DNA of 59,005 nt from JBJXHC01 sp046160825 (GTDB lineage: Bacteria > Bacteroidota > Ignavibacteria > UBA10030 > UBA6906). The position numbers and the translations under genes were made by a program. This document shows, piece after piece, positions 1-7,595 of this stretch (position 1 is its first letter; each line of letters begins with the position of its first letter). A model generated the notes under the pieces. It searched no databases and was not told the DNA's origin. It saw only the letters and a list, made by a program, of their open reading frames with translations. The stretch spans positions 1 through 59,005 of the forward strand of contig JBJXHC010000012.1 of assembly GCA_046160825.1 (NCBI GenBank), given 5' to 3'.

Positions 1-111
1 GATTTTCAAGAAAGGAAGGGGCATGGGAATAAACGACTCCATGACAAACAGCGAGATCCCCACTGCCGCGAGCAAACCAATCGTCGTGATCTGCCTCGAG
101 TTGGAGAACAT
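1..111 (-). CDS. Gx transporter family protein, N-terminal fragment
   Basis: This is the first 37 codons of a minus-strand gene that runs off the left edge. It starts at ATG 111, 20 bases downstream of the uppP stop, so the two are probably cotranscribed. The fragment opens with a short polar leader and a hydrophobic helix ending in the pattern FVMESFIPMPLPFLKI. That pattern matches the start of the Gx transporter / heptaprenyl diphosphate synthase component I family, small membrane proteins with a Glu-Ser-x-Ile-Pro-x-Pro signature. The function of the family is poorly defined. Its position next to uppP would suit a role with polyprenyl lipids, but that is inference. Only the N-terminus is visible. 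Confidence 0.6.
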   Translation of the reverse strand, partial: MFSNSRQITTIGLLAAVGISLFVMESFIPMPLPFLKI

Positions 112-131
112 TGGACTCGCCGCGGGGGCTG

Positions 132-980
132 TCACGAGGACATTACTCCAAAGGCAATGAATGCTGCGAGCGACACGCCCAGCGCAATTCTGTACCAGAC
201 GAAAACCATAGTGGTGTTGGTTGCAAGGTATTTCAGAAGCCATGCGATCGCCAGGTAGCCGGAAACGGCCGCCGCGATGGTACTGATGACGAGGTTGGAG
301 ATCCCCAGAGTAAAAACTGCGGGGTCAATTTTCAACATTTCATACACACCGCTTGCGAGAATCGCGGGTATGCTGAGAAGGAACGAGAACCTTGCCGCGG
401 CGGGCCTTGTCAGGCCCAGGAAAAGGCCGGCCATGAGCGTGGTGCCGGACCGTGAGGCACCGGGGATAAGTGCCAGAGCTTGCGCAGCCCCAATCAGGAC
501 CGCATCCCGGAAATGCAGTTCTTCAACTGAACGGGAATGGCGGGCTCGCTTTTCGGCAACCCAAAGAAGAACAGCAAGAACAACAAGGCTGGTACTGATA
601 ACGGCAAGACTCTTGGTAAACATTCCATGGATCAAATCGCTGAGGAGCAAGCCGACAATGCCAACGGGAATGGTGCCCACGATGAGATACATCCCCAGCC
701 GCGAAGAATTGGAATATCTGGAGAACCTCGCTCCGTGGCTGATGATATCCTTGATGAAGGATCTCACTATGGCACTCACATCATTGAAGAAGTAGATGAC
801 GACTGCGAGCAACGTGCCAAGTTGCATCACGCCAATAAAGGCAGTCCATGCTGCTGGATTATTTTTGTTGATGAGACCGAGGAGATGACCCGCAATGGTG
901 AGGTGAGCCGTGCTGCTGATGGGGAGAAATTCCGTCAGGCCCTGGATAATTCCCAGTAGAATAGCTTCAAGATTGGTCAC
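132..980 (-). CDS. uppP: undecaprenyl-diphosphatase UppP (BacA family)
   Basis: The 282-residue integral membrane enzyme removes a phosphate from undecaprenyl diphosphate, recycling the lipid carrier for peptidoglycan and other surface glycans. The N-terminal active-site motif GLTEFLPISSTAHL and the second motif PGASRSGTT with its downstream LGLTRPAAARFSFLLSIP are both present, and the length is normal. An alternative TTG start lies at 986, but the GTG at 980 is preferred: it has the Shine-Dalgarno AGGGGAG seven bases upstream, while the TTG directly abuts that site. The Gx-transporter gene follows on the same strand. Confidence 0.95.
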   Translation of the reverse strand: MTNLEAILLGIIQGLTEFLPISSTAHLTIAGHLLGLINKNNPAAWTAFIGVMQLGTLLAVVIYFFNDVSAIVRSFIKDIISHGARFSRYSNSSRLGMYLIVGTIPVGIVGLLLSDLIHGMFTKSLAVISTSLVVLAVLLWVAEKRARHSRSVEELHFRDAVLIGAAQALALIPGASRSGTTLMAGLFLGLTRPAAARFSFLLSIPAILASGVYEMLKIDPAVFTLGISNLVISTIAAAVSGYLAIAWLLKYLATNTTMVFVWYRIALGVSLAAFIAFGVMSS

Positions 981-1168
981 GTACAACTCCCCTGCGAAAT
1001 TCTGAGCGAGAATCTACCAATAAAGGCCGATAAAAACAACGCAGCACCGACGAAGGCATTCTTTGACGCGCATCCTCTTCCTCCGGCGCATTGCTCATTC
1101 GTAAATCCAATCTCGTGAAAGAGCTGCTGGTCATTCTGGAGAACATCATGTAACCTCCGGGGTGGCAA

Positions 1169-1198
1169 CAAAAAAGCCCTCGCTGGTTGCAAGGGCTT
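1169..1198 (-). terminator. rho-independent terminator after the exported-protein operon
   Basis: On the minus strand the arm AAGCCCT (1192-1198) pairs with AGGGCTT (1174-1180) around an 11-base loop and is followed by a run of T (plus-strand A's 1170-1175). It sits 28 bases downstream of the stop of the gene at 1226-2065 and closes the operon. The remaining intergenic sequence, 981-1168, shows nothing else I can support. Confidence 0.75.
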
Positions 1199-1225
1199 CG
1201 GGTTTCCAATATCTCCCAATTCCAT

Positions 1226-2065
1226 TTACTTCATCAAAACGACCTTCCTCATAATACTCTGCTGTGATGTCGTCAGCACAACAAGATAGATGCCGCTGGA
1301 ATTTCCGGATGCATTCCATTCGACTGCATGATCTCCTGCGGCATATGCGCCGCCGGCGAGAGTGGCAATCTCATTCCCGATAATGTCATAGACTTTGACA
1401 GTGACTTCCTCGCTGTGAGAAAGGGAAAAAGAGATCGTTGTGCTCGGATTGAACGGATTGGGATAGTTCTGAAAAAGTTGAAGAACACGGGGTCGGGTTT
1501 CGTCCGGAACGTGACTTGGCGGCGTTACGTATACAAGAAAATTTGGACTGAACGTCCACTCATCACCGAAGGTATCACCCGTGAGATCAACGCTGTTGCC
1601 GTTGGAATACATGGTGTCAATAACACCCGTGGTCAGTGGAGCCCGATAATAAAATGGCCAGGAAATCGTATCGCTTCCGCTGAACGGCTTGGGAAGAACG
1701 TGTGTCAGTTCCGCACTGTCCGTGGGCGTTGGGTACATACGCTGTGTACCGACACTATCGACGATACCAAGATCCCCGAAGAACGCCGCGACATTAAAAC
1801 CGGCGGCAACACTCGATTCCTTGGCCACGTGCATCCAGAACAACGCAACCTGCCCCGCTCCAACGCTGTCCGGTCCTTCGATCCATGCCTGCACATTGAC
1901 GCTTGCAGTATCGGCATGGCAGAAACACCCCGGAGTTTCAAACACATGGTTGGGCTTCTGCGTTACACCTACAATCCCCGTGGAGAAGAGGAAATTGAAT
2001 CCACAAAACGCACAGAGCAATACTATTGCCAGAAAAGTAACAGACCTTCGATGTCCGATGTTCAT
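1226..2065 (-). CDS. exported choice-of-anchor-V-like protein with T9SS sorting domain
   Basis: This 279-residue protein starts with a signal peptide (hydrophobic stretch about residues 9-32). A short motif PGCFCHADTASV follows near residue 50. Next comes a beta-sandwich-like region that resembles choice-of-anchor-V domains, which usually begin with a Cys-x-x-Cys-His segment. Here the spacing is C-F-C-H, so a covalent haem is unlikely. The last 80 residues are a type A T9SS sorting domain (FQNYPNPFNPSTTISFSL, then a repeated beta pattern ending in VVLMK). It should be exported and attached to, or released from, the cell surface. It is the last gene of the operon, two bases after the upstream stop. 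The precise function is unknown. Confidence 0.7.
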   Translation of the reverse strand: MNIGHRRSVTFLAIVLLCAFCGFNFLFSTGIVGVTQKPNHVFETPGCFCHADTASVNVQAWIEGPDSVGAGQVALFWMHVAKESSVAAGFNVAAFFGDLGIVDSVGTQRMYPTPTDSAELTHVLPKPFSGSDTISWPFYYRAPLTTGVIDTMYSNGNSVDLTGDTFGDEWTFSPNFLVYVTPPSHVPDETRPRVLQLFQNYPNPFNPSTTISFSLSHSEEVTVKVYDIIGNEIATLAGGAYAAGDHAVEWNASGNSSGIYLVVLTTSQQSIMRKVVLMK

Positions 2066-2067
2066 CT

Positions 2068-4806
2068 CTACTTGACCAATAACATCTTGCGTGTCTCGAC
2101 AAACGATCCCGCTTCAAGCTTATAAAGATACACACCGCTGGAAAGATCCACACCGGCGCGTGGCGAAAACTCCACCGTGTGCCAGCCAGGCTGCTGTATG
2201 TCGTTCACCAGTATCGCAACTTCCTGACCAAGCGTATTAAATACCGTCAGTGTGACCCGCGTTTCCGAAGGAAGCGCATAGCGAATCCGGGTCGAGGGGT
2301 TGAACGGGTTCGGATAATTCTGCATGAGGGCAAAGGCCGTCGGAAGCCCGTCTTCCTCAACCGACGTGAGGGTCACTCCCTCGCCACTCAGCGGGATTCG
2401 TAGTCGGGTTGGTGTGTTCGATGTAAATTGCAGCGTGTCTGCATATGCCTGGATTGCTTGAGGCGTGAAGACAACGGTTATGGTATCCGAACCCCCGATG
2501 GGAATTGTGAATGACGAACGGCTGACGGTGAAACTCGCACCGGTACTTGTGATATTTGAAACCACAAGGGGCGCCGTTCCTGCATTGAATATCCGCAACG
2601 TGTCCCAGGCACTCTCGCCAAAACCCACTGAATCGAAATCGATCGCACCGGGCTGCGAGGAAATTGAAGCAACGCCAAGCGTGAAGAACCCGTTACTGCT
2701 ATCGATTGGATTTCCTCCTGCCGCATTGCTTACGCGCACCCTTGCCTGTGTACTGGACGCATTCGGAATCGTCCAGGTATAGCTGCCGGATGAGCCTGGC
2801 GTGCTCGCAACAATGGACTGCCAGGGAGCACCGGGGCCGGTCTTGTATTCCAATTTCACATTGGCGAGGTTGCTTGCGTTCCACGTAATGTTGTGAAGAG
2901 TTCCATAGTTCCACACTTCACCGCCGTTTGGCGCGACCAAAGCCACTGCTGCTGCGTTTGTCGGCACCGTGTACGTAATGGTATATTTGTACACTCCACC
3001 ACTTTGTTGCGCAAGGAACGTCGCCCGATCATAACACAGGATCGCATAATTCGAGCCCGAGAGACTGGAGGTGCTGAATGTTCCTCCTGCGTTCGTGGAG
3101 AGGTACGACGTTCCACCACCGTAGACCCCGAACATTGGAACATTCGGATCATCCCTGGCAATATCCACACCCCACGTCGAACCAATCGTTGAAACGGATG
3201 TCCACGTTGTACCAAAATTTGTTGTCTTCTGAACGCCACCTGAACCCCAGGCGGTTGCATAACCGACTCCGTTACTCTGGTCGCCATTAGCGATTGTAGG
3301 AATTTCCGAACCACTTACTGTGTAGATCAGCGCCCAGGTAACACCGCCATCCGTTGACCTGAACATTTCGCCCTGACCGCTTCCCGTAATACCATCACCA
3401 ACCCACACAATCCCCGCACTGTCACGAACGATGACAATATCACACGGACTCCTGAAATCGGGAAAGCTGAGAGTGTCCCACGTTGCACCGAAATTGGTTG
3501 AGCGATACACATAACCATCCTCAGGCCCGAAGAGTAGCGTGTCCGGATGTGAGCCATCCATTTCGAGAGGCATGCCGTACTCGGTGAATGAACGGGAGAT
3601 GACATCGGTCCACGTTACGCCACGGTTTGTTGTTCGGACGATCCGGTCCGGACTCCCGTACGCCGCGACCCACATGTTTGTATCCTTCGGGGACACATAG
3701 AACGAGTTGACCTTGCTTCCACCCGACGGCATTGTGGCAATCTGTGTCCATGTATCGCCACGGTTGTAGCTGGCATATACGTTCGTTGCGAGTGCCACAT
3801 AAATGACATCCTTATTGTGCGAGCTGGTGGAGAATGCGTTTCCACGCACGGTGCCGCCCGAGTTTTGCTTCAAGCTCCATACGTAATTCACCGTGGTGCC
3901 CTGCGGGAGAAGCCATGTGTTACCACCATCTGTGGTTCTAAGGATCGCATTGTTCTTCGGATTGCATGCCCACGCTTTTGAATCATTGAAGAAGAAAATA
4001 TCCGACAGCGTCGCGTGCATGCCGTGAATTCCAAACGTATACGTCTCTCCCCCATCAACAGTCTTCCTGATGTATCCACCGCCGCCTGTAAAGTTGACGT
4101 TGCGATCGTCGAGGATGAACACATCCGTTACGTCGGACATGACATCCGTCTTCAACCAGAATGTTTCCCATGATGTCCCTGCATCCCCGCTCTTCAAGCA
4201 CAACCCATCCACCCCAACCACATACACTGTCCGACCGACAACGGCGACGGCGTTCAGATCCTTTGAAGTGTTGCCGAGATCCGCTGTCCACACTGCGCCC
4301 CCGTTGGCCGTCTTGAGCATTGTTCCAGCCGTTCCAACAGCATACCCGACACTGGAACTTGAGAACGAAACAGAACGAAGGCTTTGTGTTGTATTGGAGA
4401 TTTGCGGATTCCATGTTGCACCGGCATCGGTCGTGAAGAGAATCATTCCATTGTCTCCGACAACCCAACCGCTATCATTGATAAATATCATCGACCGGAG
4501 CGTTGCGCCGCCATTCAACGTACCGGAAGTCCAGGATGCGCCTGCATCCGTTGTACGATGATAAGCGCCATTCTCACCGGCCATCCACACCGCGGTGCCG
4601 CGTGTCCAGACAGTGCGGAGTGTTGAAGAACCGAGAAACGAACTCGACCAATTGGTGCCAGCGTCAATTGAATGAAACACATTGCCACCGTTGCCCACGG
4701 CCCAGACTTCCGTCCCGTTGGGCGAGTGAACGCCATGGAAACCATCGGCGAAAAGGACGCCGGCCGAGATCATTGTACAGACAATGACGAGGTACAAATT
4801 CTTCAT
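2068..4806 (-). CDS. Ycf48-like beta-propeller surface protein with T9SS sorting domain (paralogue 1)
   Basis: This 912-residue protein has a signal peptide (residues 1-20, ending VLFADG). It is followed by Ycf48/BNR-type propeller repeats in which Asp-Gly/Ala-Gly-x-x-Trp units (for example TTDAGASW, TVDGGETY, TNFGTTW) recur. Further on are a VALVAPNGGEVW domain of the cell-wall anchor/Kre9-like type (about residues 640-730), a choice-of-anchor-D Ig-like domain (IDFDSVGFGESAWDTLRI) and a C-terminal T9SS sorting domain with MQNYPNPFNPSTRI. The start is well supported by AAGGAG ten bases upstream. It is closely related in domain order and sequence to the next gene upstream, so the two are a tandem duplication. 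The ligand or role outside the cell is unknown. Confidence 0.8.
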   Translation of the reverse strand: MKNLYLVIVCTMISAGVLFADGFHGVHSPNGTEVWAVGNGGNVFHSIDAGTNWSSSFLGSSTLRTVWTRGTAVWMAGENGAYHRTTDAGASWTSGTLNGGATLRSMIFINDSGWVVGDNGMILFTTDAGATWNPQISNTTQSLRSVSFSSSSVGYAVGTAGTMLKTANGGAVWTADLGNTSKDLNAVAVVGRTVYVVGVDGLCLKSGDAGTSWETFWLKTDVMSDVTDVFILDDRNVNFTGGGGYIRKTVDGGETYTFGIHGMHATLSDIFFFNDSKAWACNPKNNAILRTTDGGNTWLLPQGTTVNYVWSLKQNSGGTVRGNAFSTSSHNKDVIYVALATNVYASYNRGDTWTQIATMPSGGSKVNSFYVSPKDTNMWVAAYGSPDRIVRTTNRGVTWTDVISRSFTEYGMPLEMDGSHPDTLLFGPEDGYVYRSTNFGATWDTLSFPDFRSPCDIVIVRDSAGIVWVGDGITGSGQGEMFRSTDGGVTWALIYTVSGSEIPTIANGDQSNGVGYATAWGSGGVQKTTNFGTTWTSVSTIGSTWGVDIARDDPNVPMFGVYGGGTSYLSTNAGGTFSTSSLSGSNYAILCYDRATFLAQQSGGVYKYTITYTVPTNAAAVALVAPNGGEVWNYGTLHNITWNASNLANVKLEYKTGPGAPWQSIVASTPGSSGSYTWTIPNASSTQARVRVSNAAGGNPIDSSNGFFTLGVASISSQPGAIDFDSVGFGESAWDTLRIFNAGTAPLVVSNITSTGASFTVSRSSFTIPIGGSDTITVVFTPQAIQAYADTLQFTSNTPTRLRIPLSGEGVTLTSVEEDGLPTAFALMQNYPNPFNPSTRIRYALPSETRVTLTVFNTLGQEVAILVNDIQQPGWHTVEFSPRAGVDLSSGVYLYKLEAGSFVETRKMLLVK

Positions 4807-4849
4807 GTCACTCCTTACGTTAATAGTGTAGATGAAAATATCCGCTCTC

Positions 4850-7594
4850 TTATTTGAGGAGGATCATCTTCTTCATACTGATGAATTCTCCCGCTTGCAA
4901 ACGATAGAAATATACGCCGCTCGTCAAGGACATTTCCTCCGAACGGGGAAATTGTGCGGAATACCAACCTGCGGCCTGGACGCCATTGACAAGCTCAGAC
5001 ACTTCTTCGCCAAGCATGTTGAAAATTTTCAGACTGACAAAACTCTCCCGGGGAAGTTCGTATGCAATCACCGTTGCTGGGTTGAAGGGGTTCGGATAGT
5101 TTTGTCCGAGAGAATAAGACTTCGGAAGCGCTGGTCCCTCGCCGACAGACACGAGAGTTCCTGCTCCTACAAGTACGACATCCGCGACTCCAATTCCATT
5201 TGTCGTCAAGCGCAGTGTATCAGCAAAAATCTGGTCGGCGGACGGGCTGAAGAGTACGCTCAGGGTATCGGATGAACCGGCAGGAATAGTGAGTGATGAC
5301 CGACCAACGCCAAACAATGAAGAACTCAACGAAGCGTTGTACACCACCAGAGTTGCATTCCCGGAGTTTGTTATCCGAACCGTGTCGCGTCGCGTTTGAC
5401 CAACCGTCACAGAACCAAAGTTAACCACTCCCGGTTGTATGGCAATGCTCGCGGCAGTAATCGCAAACGAAACACTGCTGCTATCAAGCGGTGATGTGTC
5501 TGATGCATCGCTGATCCGGACGCGGGCTTCTGTTGTCGGCGTGCCTGGAACACTCCAGGCATACGAGCCATGAGAGGCTGGTGTACTGCTAGCGATGGAT
5601 TGCCACGGCTGACCGGGGGCGCTGCGGTACTCTATCCGGACGTTCGTGACGTTGCTGGTCGTCCAGCGAATCTGCTGTGTCGTTCCATACTGCCATATTT
5701 CTCCGCCATTGGGAGACACGAGGTTTACGGCCTGCGCGTTGCTCACCGGCACAGTGTAGCTGATGTTGTATCTCCAGACACCGCCACTTTGTTGCGCAAA
5801 GAATGTTGCCCTGTCATACGCGAGTATGGCGTAGTTCGATCCCGAGAGCGACGTGGTGGTGAAAGTCCCTCCGGTATTGTTCGAAAGATACGACGTGCCA
5901 CCACCATACACGCCGAACATCACGACCGTCGGATCGTCTTTTGCAATGTCCACTCCCCACGTCGAGCCGGTGCTTATGGCTGTTGTCCAACTCGCTCCAT
6001 GGTTTGTTGTTTTCTGGAGCCCGCCCGAACCCCATGCCGTCGCGTAGCCGATGTTCGGCATCAGACTGCTATTGGCCATAGTGGGAATTTCGGAGGTGCT
6101 GCCATCGTATGGAATACCGAATGTCGTTCCTCCATCGGTCGACCGGTAAATTCGTGAAGGCCCGCTGTCGCCCACCCAGATAATATTTGAGCTATCGCGG
6201 ACAATCTGAAGGTCGCACGGACTATTATAATTGGGGAAGCTCACCGTGTCCCATGTTGCACCAAAATCCTTGGAGCGATACAAGTAGCCGTCTTCCGGAC
6301 CAAAAATGAGTGTGTCAGGATGACTTCCATCCATCTCCAACGGCATGCCGTATGAACTGAAATTCCTGACAATGGTTGTGGTCCAAGTCAGACCCCGATT
6401 GGTGCTGCGCATAACCTTGTCGCCGCCACCGGTAAAAGCGACAACGTAAACATTCGTATCCTTGGGAGAGATATAAAAGGAATGCGTTGATCCACTTGCT
6501 GTCGAAATGATTGCTGTTTGTGACCACGTCTCACCAAGATCAGCACTCATATAAACGAACCGCCCGAGTGCCACATAGAGGCGGTTCTTGTTTATCGGGC
6601 TGATCACAAAAGTATTACCAATGGAGCTGGACGCGGTGAGTTTCTGTGCCCATGAGGTGTTGGTGGTTGTGCCTGAGGGAAGCGACCAGGTTATTCCACC
6701 GTCTGTTGTACGAATGATGGCGTTGTTCTTATCGCTACATGCCCACCCCTTTTGATTATCATAGAAGAAGATGCTCGACAGTCGGGCATGCATGGGATGC
6801 TGCGCCCAGCGGAATGATGATCCTCCGTTTGTGCTCTGACGAATGTATCCGCCGCCCCCGATATAAAACGCATTACTGCCACTTGTCATAAAAACATCGT
6901 TCACGTCTGACTGCGAATCTGTCATAAAATCCAGAGGCAGCCAGGCAGATCCACCATCTGTGCTCTTCAGGCAGATTCCATCAGCACCGGCGACGATCAC
7001 GGTACCCTCTTCTGCATCAACAGACAGGAATGCTTTCCCAACATTGTCAGGAAGGATCGTCCACGCGCCGCCCCTGTCAACGGTCTTCAGGATGGTTCCC
7101 TGCGCCCCGACAATGTATGCCGTCATTGAATCCATGACAGCAACCGAATACAAATCACGATCTGTTCCTGAAGTTTGGCTTACCCAATCAACGCCCCCGT
7201 TAGTTGTAAAGAGGACCGTCCCGCTATCACCGACAATCCATCCGTTCAAGGCATTTGCAAATGCCATTGCATTCAAGTCGAGACCACCATTAACAACATC
7301 TATCGACCAGGTGATACCGCCATCTGAAGAGCGCTGGAAGATGCCGTCGTCTCCGATAATCCAAACGTTATCTCCATACGTGTGGACTGCTCTGAGTTCT
7401 TGAGAACCGTGATTGAAGCTCGCCCATGTTGCTCCGCCATCCATTGAGCGGAAAACAATGCCCCCCTTGCCTACTGCCCAGACTTTCACCCCGTCAGGTG
7501 AGTGCACACTATTAAGTCCTTGTGTGGAACCCTGACCCAGAACGAATGCCGAGAATAGTACAACTATAACAACGTGGTAAGCGAATATTTTCAT
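4850..7594 (-). CDS. Ycf48-like beta-propeller surface protein with T9SS sorting domain (paralogue 2)
   Basis: The 914-residue paralogue has the same architecture as the downstream gene: signal peptide (1-20), BNR/Ycf48 propeller repeats (TTDGGITW, STDGGTTF and similar), a VNLVSPNGGEIW anchor-like domain, a choice-of-anchor-D domain (PGVVNFGSVTVGQTRRDTV) and a T9SS sorting domain with GQNYPNPFNPATVI. Long identical stretches are shared, such as YGMPLEMDGSHPDTL. The ATG at 7594 lies one base after the stop of the HzsA-related gene, and its ribosome site GAGGAAAA overlaps that stop, so the genes are translationally linked. The function of the propeller is not known. Export by T9SS is inferred from the C-terminal domain. 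Confidence 0.8.
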   Translation of the reverse strand: MKIFAYHVVIVVLFSAFVLGQGSTQGLNSVHSPDGVKVWAVGKGGIVFRSMDGGATWASFNHGSQELRAVHTYGDNVWIIGDDGIFQRSSDGGITWSIDVVNGGLDLNAMAFANALNGWIVGDSGTVLFTTNGGVDWVSQTSGTDRDLYSVAVMDSMTAYIVGAQGTILKTVDRGGAWTILPDNVGKAFLSVDAEEGTVIVAGADGICLKSTDGGSAWLPLDFMTDSQSDVNDVFMTSGSNAFYIGGGGYIRQSTNGGSSFRWAQHPMHARLSSIFFYDNQKGWACSDKNNAIIRTTDGGITWSLPSGTTTNTSWAQKLTASSSIGNTFVISPINKNRLYVALGRFVYMSADLGETWSQTAIISTASGSTHSFYISPKDTNVYVVAFTGGGDKVMRSTNRGLTWTTTIVRNFSSYGMPLEMDGSHPDTLIFGPEDGYLYRSKDFGATWDTVSFPNYNSPCDLQIVRDSSNIIWVGDSGPSRIYRSTDGGTTFGIPYDGSTSEIPTMANSSLMPNIGYATAWGSGGLQKTTNHGASWTTAISTGSTWGVDIAKDDPTVVMFGVYGGGTSYLSNNTGGTFTTTSLSGSNYAILAYDRATFFAQQSGGVWRYNISYTVPVSNAQAVNLVSPNGGEIWQYGTTQQIRWTTSNVTNVRIEYRSAPGQPWQSIASSTPASHGSYAWSVPGTPTTEARVRISDASDTSPLDSSSVSFAITAASIAIQPGVVNFGSVTVGQTRRDTVRITNSGNATLVVYNASLSSSLFGVGRSSLTIPAGSSDTLSVLFSPSADQIFADTLRLTTNGIGVADVVLVGAGTLVSVGEGPALPKSYSLGQNYPNPFNPATVIAYELPRESFVSLKIFNMLGEEVSELVNGVQAAGWYSAQFPRSEEMSLTSGVYFYRLQAGEFISMKKMILLK

Positions 7595-7595
7595 A

